Assembly (NCBI GenBank): GCA_017569305.1
Contig: CP069418.1
Span: 3,224,001 to 3,288,000, forward strand
DNA from: Clostridiales bacterium FE2011
GTDB lineage: Bacteria > Bacillota > Clostridia > Christensenellales > Aristaeellaceae
Length of the DNA: 64,000 bases
Reading direction: 5' to 3'
The notes beneath the pieces are model-generated. The model saw only the letters and a program-made list of their open reading frames with translations. It had not been told where the DNA came from and did not search any database. This document shows, piece by piece, positions 8,869-17,051 of this stretch (position 1 is its first letter; each line of letters starts with the position of its first letter). Both the position numbers and the translations under genes were made by a program.

Positions 8869-9698
8869 AGATTACCAAGATGCAGGGCCTGGGCAACGAT
8901 TATATCTACGTAAACTGTCTGGAAGAAACCGTGAAGGATCCGGTGGCACTGGCACAGAAGATCAGCGACCGTCATTTCGGCGTGGGATCTGACGGCCTGG
9001 TGCTGATCATGCCCTGCGAGGAAGCGGACTTCCGGATGCGCATGTTCAACGCGGACGGAAGCGAAGCGGAAATGTGCGGAAACGCCTCCCGCTGCGTGGC
9101 CAAGTATATCCATGACCGGGGACTGAGCGACAAGGAAGAGATCAGCCTCATGACCGGCGCTGGTATCAAGATCCTGAAGCTGACCGTGGAGGACGGTGTC
9201 ACCGAAAGCGTCCGGGTGGACATGGGCGAACCGGAGCTGGAAGGCCTGAAGATCCCGGTGAACGTGAACGCGAACCCGGTAATCGGCGCCCCGGTAGCAG
9301 CCCTGGGCCATGAGTATAAGATGACTTGCGTGAGTATGGGCAATCCCCACGCGGTAATCTTTGTGGACGACGCGGACAGCTTTGACGTGCATGGTGTGGG
9401 CGCCTCCATTGAGGTGAATCCGCTGTTCCCACGGAAGACCAATGTTGAGTTTGTGACCGTGAAGGACCGGACCCACCTGCGGATGCGGGTGTGGGAGCGG
9501 GGCAGCGGGGAAACCCTGGCCTGCGGTACCGGCGCCTGCGCAACCCTGGTGGCCACTGTGTTGAACGGATTGTGCGAAAGAAAAGCGGTCCTCGAACTGA
9601 ACGGAGGACCGCTTACGGTGGAGTGGGACGCTGAAACGAATCATGTGTTCCAGGAAGGCCCCGCTGCCTTTGTATTTGATACGGAGTACGATGCTTAA
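8865..9698 (+). CDS. dapF: Diaminopimelate epimerase
   Basis: A 277-residue enzyme, the normal length. It converts LL-DAP to meso-DAP for lysine and peptidoglycan synthesis, acting in the cytosol by a two-cysteine mechanism. Both catalytic cysteines are present in their motifs, MCGNASRC (residues about 72-79) and ACGTGAC (about 218-224). The N-terminal KMQGLGNDY and the mid-protein MGNPHAV match the family. The ATG overlaps the previous gene by 4 bp. The TAA shares a TTAA with the stop of the convergent secreted-protein gene, leaving no terminator space. Confidence 0.97.
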   Translation: MKITKMQGLGNDYIYVNCLEETVKDPVALAQKISDRHFGVGSDGLVLIMPCEEADFRMRMFNADGSEAEMCGNASRCVAKYIHDRGLSDKEEISLMTGAGIKILKLTVEDGVTESVRVDMGEPELEGLKIPVNVNANPVIGAPVAALGHEYKMTCVSMGNPHAVIFVDDADSFDVHGVGASIEVNPLFPRKTNVEFVTVKDRTHLRMRVWERGSGETLACGTGACATLVATVLNGLCERKAVLELNGGPLTVEWDAETNHVFQEGPAAFVFDTEYDA

Positions 9699-11260
9699 TA
9701 TTTCATGACCATGTCCAGGATGCCGCTGTCCGTCAGGTCATCCAGCAGGCTCTGGCAGGCTGAAGTGGGAGCGGCTTCCACGAATCTGAAGATGCTGCGC
9801 ACCAGCAGGGGAAGCACCTTGTTCCGGAACTCAGCCAGCGTCTGTTCGTTGAAGGAGAAGACGTTATAAACTCCGTCCAGTTCCTTCTGCATATAGTTCG
9901 GTATATCCCTTGCAGCGGCCGGAACCAGTGTTCCGGTGCAGCAGAAGATTTCCTCGGATTCCATGCCGTTATTGTCCGGCTTCCGGACGGTCAGCAGCAG
10001 GGATCCGTCTTTTTTTGTCTCTCCGTGGATAATTGCGCCGAAATTGGGGAAAATCTTTTCCAGCAGGTTAATGAACATATCGAAACTGGAATCGGCGGGC
10101 AGGCTTGCAGGAATTCCCTCTGCGTCAACGGTCAGGTGAATCAGGCTGGCGGGCAGGGATTCTTCCCGCAGGGTGCCGGATTCGCCGTAATCGTCATAGT
10201 AATCGTAATAACCGCCCTCGGATTCGGACTCGTTGTCAAAGTCTTCGTCGTAGTAGTATCCGTCCTCATCCTCATATTCGTCATAGGTGCCGTCAGTTTC
10301 CTCAGTATGCTCTTCCTCTTCGGAAACGGGTTTGAGGACAATGGCATAGGGATCCCGGTTCAGGGACGATTCCAGCTTGAAGGAGACGGTGGAACCGTCA
10401 TTAGCGCTGGAGTAGCTAAACAACGGCTCATAGCCGTTTTCAGAGGCGGGAAGGGTTACGGAAACGGAATGGGCACCGTCGGATTCCTGGCGGGAATAGA
10501 GCGTTTGCCTGCTCTCGTTTGTCCAGGTTTCGGAACCTTCACCGGCAGTAATGGTGACGGCCTTGAACCCGGTGATTTTCTCAATATAATCCGGTACAGA
10601 CATCAACTCGGCTTCCACGGCGTCCTGCGCGTTGTTGGAACCGTCGGCCAGGGCGGTAATCCAGCGCTGGAGGTCGGGATTGTTCAGGAATTCCTCAGAC
10701 CATCGACTGGTCAGGTTGCGGAGCTGCTCCGGGGTGATCGTTCCGCCTTCAGGATAGGAACCGATGACTTCATTCCAGATATCGGTCAGGCTGGAAAAGG
10801 CATATTTGGTGGTCAGCGGATAGAGGTAAGCCAGGTAGGGCAGCGGGATGCCCAGTGTCTTCTTCGTTTTGACGCCGAATTCCAGCAGCGCGATCATATT
10901 CAGCAGCAGCACCTCGTCCTGGATCAGCGGGGAGGTGATGAAGATTCGGGGTTCCGCACCGTAAACGCGGAAGGGGAAGGTCAGGTCAGGCTTGTCTGTG
11001 AAATACAGCTCGGCGTCCAGCTCGAAGGACTCTGTGCTGAGGGTCCAGGCAACATTGCCCCGGAGTCCCAGTTTGTTGATGAGCGCCGCGTAGCCGGCCA
11101 TCCGGGAACGAGTCAGCTTCGGGAAGGCTTGCGCGTTCATAGTAAAGGTAAAGTCAAAATCGAAGCTGTAATTGTCCACGGCCTGGACGCCTTCCGCGGG
11201 AACCAGGGAAGGAATCAGCAGGAACAGGGCACAGAGCAGGCAGAGAAAACGCCGTTTCAT
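9695..11260 (-). CDS. Secreted protein with acidic Tyr/Asp/Glu-rich tract
   Basis: A 521-residue protein with a clear signal peptide (MKRRFLCLLCALFLLIPSLV, cleavage near residue 22-25). It has a large N-terminal region of unknown fold. A strongly acidic, Tyr-rich low-complexity stretch follows at about residues 315-370, with runs such as YDEYEDEDGYYYDED. A C-terminal domain of about 150 residues closes the protein. No LPXTG motif or C-terminal anchor is seen, so it is probably released or wall-associated. It lies 55 bp downstream of a CHAP-domain gene on the same strand, likely the same transcript. Function unknown; the acidic tract could bind divalent cations. Confidence 0.75.
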   Translation of the reverse strand: MKRRFLCLLCALFLLIPSLVPAEGVQAVDNYSFDFDFTFTMNAQAFPKLTRSRMAGYAALINKLGLRGNVAWTLSTESFELDAELYFTDKPDLTFPFRVYGAEPRIFITSPLIQDEVLLLNMIALLEFGVKTKKTLGIPLPYLAYLYPLTTKYAFSSLTDIWNEVIGSYPEGGTITPEQLRNLTSRWSEEFLNNPDLQRWITALADGSNNAQDAVEAELMSVPDYIEKITGFKAVTITAGEGSETWTNESRQTLYSRQESDGAHSVSVTLPASENGYEPLFSYSSANDGSTVSFKLESSLNRDPYAIVLKPVSEEEEHTEETDGTYDEYEDEDGYYYDEDFDNESESEGGYYDYYDDYGESGTLREESLPASLIHLTVDAEGIPASLPADSSFDMFINLLEKIFPNFGAIIHGETKKDGSLLLTVRKPDNNGMESEEIFCCTGTLVPAAARDIPNYMQKELDGVYNVFSFNEQTLAEFRNKVLPLLVRSIFRFVEAAPTSACQSLLDDLTDSGILDMVMKY

Positions 11261-11315
11261 AAGAGAAACATCCTTTCAGCGGAAATCAGTCACAGGGATA
11301 ATAACGGATGAAACC

Positions 11316-12212
11316 TCATTCATCATCCACAACAGACCAGATGTCAGGGTCATTCTGGTATGTCCGGTTGTATTCTTCTTCCAGCAGCTGCTGGGTTTCC
11401 CGGTTGGCAACGCCTATGACCCGCAGGCCCCGGGCCTCCTGGTAGGCGCGCAGCGCCTCGGTGGTAGAGTCGGTGAAGCGGCCGGTGACCAGGTCGGCTT
11501 TCAGGAATCCCAGATAGGCGAGCCGTTCCTGCAGCTGTCGAACCTTCTCGCCCTGGTTGCCGAAGACCATGGTGGTGTCCGCCACCTCGCGGACGGTGCC
11601 GTAACCGAGGATGGAAGGGCTGTTCAGCTCATAGGTGTTCTGGGCCACGGCTGAGGGGTTGTTTCCCTCGATGACGTGGACGGTGATGTTTCCGCCCCGG
11701 TCTTCCGTACAGTATTCCACCAGGGCTACATGCTCCGTGTCGGTGCCGCCGCCCCAGTTGAAGAATACCCAGTCTCCAGGCTGGGGAACATAGTCTCCGG
11801 ATTTGATGAAGGTATCCTGTCCCTTCAGCCACTGATATCCCCAGCCGTCCACTTTGCCCTTGCGGACCACATAGCGGCCGTTGCGCACGAAGAAGTTCCG
11901 CCCGGTATTGGAAGAGGTGTAGAAGGGATAAACGTTCCGGAGCAGGGAAGTGCCCCAGCGCTGATCCACCTGATCCACACACCAGCAGAGGAATTCTGCG
12001 CACCACTGGGCGGCAGGATCTCCTGCCCAGGCCCCGTACTTGGATCGGCCGTGATCTTCCGTATAACCTATTTCTTCCGTGGCGACTTCCAGCAGATGTT
12101 CCACATAGTCCGGTACGGGCCATGCGGGGTCGATGCGTTTGTCATCCGCAAAGGCGGATGATACGGTCAGCAGAAAGATGAAGAGAAAGGAAAGGAGTCG
12201 TTTATAATTCAT
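11316..12212 (-). CDS. Secreted CHAP-domain amidase/endopeptidase with peptidoglycan-binding domain
   Basis: A 298-residue protein. After the signal peptide (residues 1-22) comes a CHAP/NlpC-like domain (about 30-205) with the catalytic Cys in AAQWCAEFL, the His in TEHVALVEY and a downstream EGNNP. A PG_binding_1 domain (about 215-282) has GNQGEKVRQLQERLAYLGF. It should cleave peptidoglycan stem or cross-bridge bonds outside the cell. It is the first gene of a two-gene unit with the acidic secreted protein. A promoter (12293-12321) and a nearby dyad lie upstream. Confidence 0.88.
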   Translation of the reverse strand: MNYKRLLSFLFIFLLTVSSAFADDKRIDPAWPVPDYVEHLLEVATEEIGYTEDHGRSKYGAWAGDPAAQWCAEFLCWCVDQVDQRWGTSLLRNVYPFYTSSNTGRNFFVRNGRYVVRKGKVDGWGYQWLKGQDTFIKSGDYVPQPGDWVFFNWGGGTDTEHVALVEYCTEDRGGNITVHVIEGNNPSAVAQNTYELNSPSILGYGTVREVADTTMVFGNQGEKVRQLQERLAYLGFLKADLVTGRFTDSTTEALRAYQEARGLRVIGVANRETQQLLEEEYNRTYQNDPDIWSVVDDE

Positions 12213-12259
12213 AATTCACAACAATTTCTGTGCAAAAGAATGCAAAAATGTGTTTGGCG

Positions 12260-12321
12260 GTTTAGTCATGTGTGTGACTAACACACTAAACTATTATACA
12301 GGAAATGAAGGCATAAAACAA
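12260..12321 (-). promoter_or_regulatory. Promoter and dyad upstream of CHAP gene
   Basis: Read on the minus strand: TTGTTT (12321-12316), 17 bp, TATAAT (12298-12293). A dyad with outer arms GTTTAGT/ACTAAAC and inner GTGTG/CACAC (12260-12291) lies directly downstream of the -10 and could be an operator. Confidence 0.5.
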
Positions 12322-12347
12322 GGCGGACGCGATTGCGTCCGCCTTGA
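12317..12347 (-). terminator. Intrinsic terminator of rplJ-rplL
   Basis: An 11-bp perfect stem (AAGGCGGACGC, loop 4, complement) lies 16 bp beyond the rplL stop. It runs into TTGTTTT on the minus strand and overlaps the -35 of the downstream CHAP promoter. Confidence 0.85.
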
Positions 12348-12362
12348 TAACACCATGTGAAA

Positions 12363-12737
12363 TTACTTGATTTCGACGGTGGCGCCAACAGCCTTGAACT
12401 GCTCGGCGATCTTTTCGGCTTCTTCCTTGGAGACAGCTTCCTTGATGGTCTTGGGAGCGGACTCAACGATGTCCTTAGCTTCCTTCAGGCCCAGGCCGGA
12501 AACGACTTCACGGACAACCTTGATGACCTTGATCTTCTCAGCGCCGGCATCCTTCAGCACGACGTCGAATTCGGTCTTTTCTTCTTCAGCAGCGGCAGCA
12601 GCACCACCGGCAGCGGGGCCACCGGCAACGGCGATAGCGCCGGTCACGCCGAACTTTTCTTTCATAGCGTCAACGAGTTCTTTAACCTGAAGCAGAGTCA
12701 TAGACTCAATGGCTTCGAGAATTTCCTGATTAGTCAT
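12363..12737 (-). CDS. rplL: 50S ribosomal protein L7/L12
   Basis: A 124-residue protein of normal length. It forms the multimeric L7/L12 stalk that recruits translation GTPases. The N-terminal dimerisation helices (residues 1-30) are followed by an Ala/Gly hinge (about 37-52). The C-terminal factor-binding domain carries [20 protein letters not shown] and ends in VGATVEIK. It follows rplJ by 56 bp and ends at a strong terminator. The missing rplK-rplA upstream is noted separately. Confidence 0.98.
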   Translation of the reverse strand: MTNQEILEAIESMTLLQVKELVDAMKEKFGVTGAIAVAGGPAAGGAAAAAEEEKTEFDVVLKDAGAEKIKVIKVVREVVSGLGLKEAKDIVESAPKTIKEAVSKEEAEKIAEQFKAVGATVEIK

Positions 12738-12793
12738 TTTCTTTTTCCTCCATTTTTTTTCGTCATGCGGCTCTTTCTAGGCCGCTGTTTTCA

Positions 12794-13294
12794 TCAGGCA
12801 GCTTCCTTCTTCTCGGCAATCTGCTCGAGAACGGAAACCAGGGCAGATACGGGGGAGACCAGGCAGCCCACCATGGTGGCCAGCAGCTCTTCCCGGCTGG
12901 GGGTAGCGGCCAGTTCTTTGATGGCCTTGACGTCGATCACTTCGGTGCCCATCAGGCCGCCCTTGATTTCCAGGGAGGTCAGCTTGTTCTTCTCAATGAA
13001 CTGAGAAATGATCTTGGGGCCGGCGGTGACGTCCTTGTCGCTGAACACAAAGGCGTTGGGGCCTTCCAGCAGGCTCTCCAGACCTTCGATCTTCAGCTCC
13101 TGCAGGGCACGGTTCACCAGACGGTTCTTCAGAACACAGTAGTGAACATCGCTCTCACGGCACTGCTTACGCAGCTCGGTCACCTGTTCAACGGTCAGAC
13201 CGCTGTAGGAAACCACCATCATGCACTCGGCATTCTTCAGCTTCTCAACAATGTCAGAAACGACCTGCTTTTTTGCTTCCAGATTCGCGCTCAT
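12794..13294 (-). CDS. rplJ: 50S ribosomal protein L10
   Basis: 166 residues from the ATG at 13294 (MSANLEAKKQVV), preceded by GAGGTG nine bases upstream; an in-frame GTG 12 bp earlier is less likely. L10 anchors L12 dimers to the 50S subunit and, in complex with them, binds its own leader RNA. Recognisable features are the N-terminal EAKKQVVSDIVEKL, the central VLKNRLVNRAL and the C-terminal helix that holds L12. It is co-transcribed with rplL behind an L10 leader and attenuator. Confidence 0.96.
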   Translation of the reverse strand: MSANLEAKKQVVSDIVEKLKNAECMMVVSYSGLTVEQVTELRKQCRESDVHYCVLKNRLVNRALQELKIEGLESLLEGPNAFVFSDKDVTAGPKIISQFIEKNKLTSLEIKGGLMGTEVIDVKAIKELAATPSREELLATMVGCLVSPVSALVSVLEQIAEKKEAA

Positions 13295-13329
13295 CTTCTT
13301 GCGCACCTCATTCCTGGCTTGAAATTAAA

Positions 13330-13355
13330 GAAACCCTTGCGTGCAGGCGCAAGGG
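13330..13355 (-). terminator. Attenuator hairpin in the rplJL leader
   Basis: On the minus strand CCCTTGCGCCTGCACGCAAGGG is followed by TTTCTTT. It lies between the L10 leader motif and rplJ, where feedback termination would act. Confidence 0.7.
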
Positions 13356-13445
13356 AATAATAACGAAATCCACTTACACCTCGGCAGGCGGGAAACCCCT
13401 TTAAATCTTACGATACCGGCTGTCTACGGCACTGGTTTCTTCGAA
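13356..13445 (-). ncRNA. Ribosomal protein L10 leader RNA
   Basis: The minus strand carries the conserved L10-leader elements: CCGTAGACAGCCGGT, a purine-rich AAGATTTAAAG internal loop, and CCTGCCGAGGT pairing back to it. It lies between a consensus promoter and rplJ. L10(L12)4 binding to this kink-turn-like fold represses the operon, here probably through the attenuator downstream. Confidence 0.85.
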
Positions 13446-13455
13446 ACCGACGAGA

Positions 13456-13484
13456 ATAATATCATACATATTGAAGAAAGTCAA
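13456..13484 (-). promoter_or_regulatory. Promoter of rplJ-rplL
   Basis: Minus strand: TTGACT (13484-13479), 17-bp spacer, TATTAT (13461-13456). It places transcription start just upstream of the L10 leader. Confidence 0.8.
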
Positions 13485-13515
13485 GCGGCAGGAAACAATA
13501 ATTAAATGAGTCCGT

Positions 13516-13625
13516 CAGATGCCAGATGAGTTTTTTGTTGGGATCAAGCGCAGATTTTGAAGGTTTAGTGGCGCTAAATCGAGAAAGCTGAGCGCAGATA
13601 ACAGCAAAAAAGACTCTGGCAGATG
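13516..13625. repeat. Imperfect inverted-repeat element
   Basis: Outer arms GCCAGATGAGTTTTTTGTTG (13521-13540) and CAGCAAAAAAGACTCTGGC (13602-13620) are complementary with small bulges. AGCGCAGAT occurs twice inside, with a small TTTAG/CTAAA hairpin at the centre. No coding capacity. It looks like a small non-autonomous element or structured RNA. Confidence 0.5.
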
Positions 13626-13654
13626 GGCGGGGGAATTAATTATTGGTTCCGTGA

Positions 13655-13790
13655 ATGAAATACAGCGCATGCTGCGCCGCATGAAATATTGCGGCCAGGC
13701 CCGCAATGTGAAATAAGTGTCTTCGACACTTGTGAAATATCCGACTTCCGTCGGATGTGACAGATACTCTTCAATATAAATGAAATATAT
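13655..13790. repeat. Covarying hairpin array A (TGAAAT-linked)
   Basis: Four short hairpins with unrelated stems (GCGCA/TGCGC, TTGCGG/CCGCAA, AAGTGTC/GACACTT and TCCGAC/GTCGGA) are separated by the constant linker GTGAAATA(T). Same architecture as arrays B-D. Confidence 0.8.
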
Positions 13791-13947
13791 CATCGGGGGA
13801 GAAGTGTTACACAGCTCGTTTCATGAATTTGTAATATATGGGAGAATAATTGCCAGATATTTTTGGAGAATTGTATATACAAATCGACAAAACACTATAT
13901 ATAGCGTAGATAAAGACGATTCTGTGACTATGTTTTACGGAACAATG

Positions 13948-13976
13948 TTGACATCTTAATATATTTGTAATAAAAT
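13948..13976 (+). promoter_or_regulatory. Promoter of SH3/PG-binding protein gene
   Basis: TTGACA, 17-bp spacer, TAAAAT, ending 35 bp before the ATG at 14012. Confidence 0.85.
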
Positions 13977-14011
13977 AACCATGAATTATCCTAGGAAGGT
14001 GGGTGAGCGGA

Positions 14012-15013
14012 ATGAAGAAATGGAAGATCGTAGCCATTCTTACGATCCTTCTCTGTATGCTCCCATTCTGTGCTGCCCTCGCCAAGACCGGTAAAGTGAC
14101 AGCTTCTGCCCTGAACATGCGCGAGAAAGCGAACTCCAAAAGCGATGTAGTCCGCGTGCTGCATGAAGGGGATAAAATCACCATCAACGATACTTCGGGA
14201 AGCTGGTACAAAGTGACCATCGGAAAAGATACTGGCTACGTCAGTAAGAAATATGTTGAGGTTTCATCGGATGATTCAAAATCATCCGGTAAATCTGATG
14301 ACAGCAAGAAATCAGAAAAAAAGACCGATAAGAAAGAAGAAAACAAGAAATCCGATGGTACCTGCGGTCCCGGTGATACGGGTGATGCGGTAAAAAAGGT
14401 ACAAAAGAAACTGAAGAAGCTGGGATATTACTCCGGCAGTATTGATGGTGATTACGGAAACGGTACAAAGAAAGCCGTCAAGAACTTCCAGAAACGCAAT
14501 GGACTGGATGACGACGGCAAGTGCGGAAAGAAAACCCTGGCGAAGCTGAACTCCTCTGACGCGAAGAAGGCAGACAGCAAAACCTCCGGTTCTGATTCAG
14601 ACGGAACGCTGAAGACGGAGCGGCTCAACTGGTTTAACGGCGGCAGCAGCAAGATCCCGAAAGGCGCGACCTTCAAGGTCAAGGACATCAAGACCGGAAA
14701 GGTATTCACCGCAAAGCGGTGGAGCGGAGCCAATCATCTGGACGCCGAGCCGAACAGCAAGGACGACACGTCCACAATGAAAGACATCTACGGCCACTGG
14801 AGCTGGAAGCGCCGGGCCGTGTTGGTAAAGTATGACGGCCATGTGTACGCGGCTTCCATGAACGGAATGCCCCACGGAACACAGACCATCAAGGACAACA
14901 ACTTTGACGGACACTTCTGCATTCACTTCTACGGCAGCAAGACCCACGGAACCAAGAAAGTGGATGAAATGCACCAGAACTGCGTAGCAGAAGCGATGAA
15001 ACACACATGGTGA
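14012..15013 (+). CDS. Secreted SH3 / peptidoglycan-binding domain protein
   Basis: 333 residues from ATG 14012 (AAGGTGG upstream; an in-frame GTG lies 9 bp earlier). A signal peptide (MKKWKIVAILTILLCMLPF..A) precedes a bacterial SH3 domain (residues about 25-85, NMREKANSKSDVVRVL). A Ser/Lys/Asp-rich linker follows (about 88-118). A PG_binding_1 domain is next (about 120-180, GDTGDAVKKVQKKLKKLGYYSG). The C-terminal domain of about 140 residues has a GHFCIHFYGSKTHGTKK motif. That His/Cys pattern recalls catalytic wall-modifying domains, but I cannot assign it. It is exported and wall-binding. Its stop codon lies inside the terminator stem. Confidence 0.85.
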   Translation: MKKWKIVAILTILLCMLPFCAALAKTGKVTASALNMREKANSKSDVVRVLHEGDKITINDTSGSWYKVTIGKDTGYVSKKYVEVSSDDSKSSGKSDDSKKSEKKTDKKEENKKSDGTCGPGDTGDAVKKVQKKLKKLGYYSGSIDGDYGNGTKKAVKNFQKRNGLDDDGKCGKKTLAKLNSSDAKKADSKTSGSDSDGTLKTERLNWFNGGSSKIPKGATFKVKDIKTGKVFTAKRWSGANHLDAEPNSKDDTSTMKDIYGHWSWKRRAVLVKYDGHVYAASMNGMPHGTQTIKDNNFDGHFCIHFYGSKTHGTKKVDEMHQNCVAEAMKHTW

Positions 15014-15039
15014 GGCTTTCGCCTCACCATGTGTGTTTC
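15001..15039 (+). terminator. Intrinsic terminator overlapping the 3' end of the SH3 protein gene
   Basis: A perfect 16-bp stem (ACACACATGGTGAGGC, loop TTTC, complement) followed by TTTCT. It contains the stop codon. Confidence 0.75.
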
Positions 15040-15040
15040 T

Positions 15041-15295
15041 AATGAAATATTTTCCTTCGGAAAATGTGAAATATTGGCCTGCGGCCAATATGAAATATGG
15101 CGCCGCAAGCGGCACCATGTGAAATATCCGCCTGTCGGCGGATGTGATAATGACCTGATAAGACAATAAGAAGAGAAAAAGTATCTATCATATGCGGCTG
15201 GATGGCCGCATATTTCACATTTGCCGTCAGGCAAATATTTCACAAATCCGCGTCAGCGGATTTATTTCACATCGGCCGCAGGCCGATATTTCATT
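15041..15295. repeat. Covarying hairpin array B, two inverted half-arrays
   Basis: The left half has four hairpins, each followed by TGTGAAATAT or TATGAAATAT. An AT-rich centre of about 45 bp follows (15146-15190). The right half has four hairpins, each followed by the reverse-complement linker ATATTTCAC. Stems include TTTTCC/GGAAAA, TTGGCC/GGCCAA, GCCGC/GCGGC, CCGCC/GGCGG, ATGCGGC/GCCGCAT, TTTGCC/GGCAAA, AATCCGC/GCGGATT and TCGGCC/GGCCGA. The array fills the 5' region of aspS2; no T-box is present. Confidence 0.9.
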
Positions 15296-15307
15296 TACAT
15301 CTGGCAA

Positions 15308-15336
15308 TTGACATGCGGAGTATAGAAGCATATTAT
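15308..15336 (+). promoter_or_regulatory. Promoter of aspS2
   Basis: TTGACA, 17-bp spacer, TATTAT, 36 bp before the start codon and just outside hairpin array B. Confidence 0.85.
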
Positions 15337-15371
15337 TTCAAACAGAATCAACATATTCGGAGGGAAAACAG

Positions 15372-16706
15372 ATGGAACGGGTATATGCTCAGGAAGTCGG
15401 ACAGCATATTAATGAAGTAGTGAAAGTCCAGGGTTTTGTGGAAAACATCCGCAACAGCAAAGCCATGGCTTTTATTGTATTGAAGGATATTACGGGCAAA
15501 ATCCAGATTACCCTGGAGAAAGAGCCGAATCCTCAGCTGGCGGAGATCGTGGATACCATTACCCAGGACTCTGTGATTACCGTATCCGGCAAGGCCGTGA
15601 AGAACGAGTATGTAAAAATGGGCGGCATCGAGATCCTGCCGGAAGAGATCCTGGTGGAAAGCATCGCGAACGCCCTGCCAATCGTCCGCAAGGATATCCC
15701 GGCCACCAAGAAAAAGCAGGCGGTGGAACGCTCCAGCATTGACCAGCGGATCGACTACCGCTGGATTGACCTGCGCACGGATGAGAACCAGCTGATGTTC
15801 AAGGTGCAGACCGTGCTGGTGAACGCCCTGCGGCAGTACCTGCTGAAGAAGAACTTTATTGAGATTCATACGCCCAAGCTGATCGGTGCGGCCAGCGAAA
15901 GCGGCGCCGACGTGTTTGAGGTGAAATACTTTGACCGCAAGGCCTACCTGGCCCAGAGTCCCCAGTTCTATAAGCAGATGGCCATGGCCGCCGGCTTTGA
16001 GCGGATCTTTGAGTGCGGCCCTGTGTTCCGGGCTGAGAAGTCCTTTACCAGCAAGCACACCACGGAGTTCACCGGCTTCGACCTGGAGTTCAGCTACATC
16101 ACCTCTTTCCGTGACGTGATGAAGATGGAGGAGGAACTGCTGAAGGCGGCCCTGACCGAAGTGAAGGCAGCCTATGGTGACCAGATCCAGGAACTCTTCG
16201 GTAAGGAAGTCATCGTGCCCGAAACGCCCTTCCCGGTGGTGAAACTGCGGGATCTGTATGACGCACTGGAAAAGGAATTCGGCTATTCCGTGCCGGAGTC
16301 CGAAAAAGGTGACCTGACCACCGAAGCTGAAAAGCTCAGCTACGAGTGGGTGAAGAAACACTACAACCACGAGTTCCTCTTCGTCACCGATTATGACGCG
16401 GAGAAGCGGGCTTTCTATCATATGCGGGATGAGAACGGCGTGCCCCAGGGTTATGACCTGATCTGGCGCGGCGTGGAAATCACTACCGGCGCCCAGCGGG
16501 AGCACCGGTATGACGTTCTGAAGAAGCAGGCGCAGGAAAAGGGCCTGGACAAGGACGTGGAGTTCTATCTTGAGTTCTTCGCCTATGGCTGCCCGCCCCA
16601 CGGCGGCTTCGGCATCGGCGTAGACCGGCTGACCATGCTGCTCCTTGGGCTCCCGATCAAGGAAGCCATGTTTATATTTAGAGGACCGACAAGGCTGACA
16701 CCGTAA
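15372..16706 (+). CDS. aspS2: Archaeal-type aspartyl-tRNA synthetase (probably non-discriminating)
   Basis: A 444-residue class IIb synthetase with an N-terminal OB-fold anticodon-binding domain (about 1-110) and a catalytic core. Motif 2 is FRAEKSFTSKHTTEFTGFD and motif 3 is GFGIGVDRLTMLLLG. The GAD insert of bacterial AspRS is absent, and the end FRGPTRLTP is the hallmark of archaeal-type AspRS rather than AsnRS. Enzymes of this type often charge both tRNA-Asp and tRNA-Asn, with GatCAB amidating Asp-tRNA-Asn. A standard bacterial aspS lies 2 kb downstream, so this copy may serve tRNA-Asn. GGAGGG precedes the ATG. Confidence 0.92.
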   Translation: MERVYAQEVGQHINEVVKVQGFVENIRNSKAMAFIVLKDITGKIQITLEKEPNPQLAEIVDTITQDSVITVSGKAVKNEYVKMGGIEILPEEILVESIANALPIVRKDIPATKKKQAVERSSIDQRIDYRWIDLRTDENQLMFKVQTVLVNALRQYLLKKNFIEIHTPKLIGAASESGADVFEVKYFDRKAYLAQSPQFYKQMAMAAGFERIFECGPVFRAEKSFTSKHTTEFTGFDLEFSYITSFRDVMKMEEELLKAALTEVKAAYGDQIQELFGKEVIVPETPFPVVKLRDLYDALEKEFGYSVPESEKGDLTTEAEKLSYEWVKKHYNHEFLFVTDYDAEKRAFYHMRDENGVPQGYDLIWRGVEITTGAQREHRYDVLKKQAQEKGLDKDVEFYLEFFAYGCPPHGGFGIGVDRLTMLLLGLPIKEAMFIFRGPTRLTP

Positions 16707-16714
16707 GGATGTAA

Positions 16715-16966
16715 ATGAAATATTCGTCTTCGACGAATATGAAATATTGGCCTGCGGCCAATGTGAAATATGGCGTCGCAAGCGACACCATGTGAAATAT
16801 CCGCCTGTCGGCGGATGTGATAATTACTTAAAATGCCTGAAAAGAGAACAAGAGTATATATCATATGCGGCCTGTTGGCCGCATATTTCACATTTGACGA
16901 AGTCAAATATTTCACATTCGTGCGCAGCACGAATATTTCATATCGGCTGAAAGCCGATATTTCATT
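16715..16966. repeat. Covarying hairpin array C, two inverted half-arrays
   Basis: Same layout and orientation as array B: four left units with TGAAATAT linkers, an AT-rich centre sharing AAGAG and ATATCATATGCGGCC with array B, then right units with ATATTTCA linkers. Stems differ by paired changes, for example GTCGC/GCGAC here against GCCGC/GCGGC in B at the same position. It lies between aspS2 and the hisS promoter. Confidence 0.9.
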
Positions 16967-16990
16967 TAACTTTCCCACGTAACATTTCCC

Positions 16991-17019
16991 TTTAATCTGG
17001 CAAAATGTTGTGTTATAAT
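16991..17019 (+). promoter_or_regulatory. Extended -10 promoter of hisS
   Basis: TGTTATAAT (extended -10, TATAAT at 17014-17019) with a weak -35 TTTAAT at 17-bp spacing. Confidence 0.75.
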
Positions 17020-17051
17020 ATTTCGGTATATTTTTAAGGGGGAAAGTCACC

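Noticed and set aside
15041..16966. CRISPR-like periodicity
   Set aside because: The constant parts are only 8-11 bp and the variable parts are perfect palindromes; no cas genes are present.
15014..17051. T-box riboswitches before aspS2 and hisS
   Set aside because: No AGGGTGGNACCGCG T-box core, specifier stem or antiterminator is present; the upstream regions are hairpin arrays followed by ordinary promoters directly before the genes.
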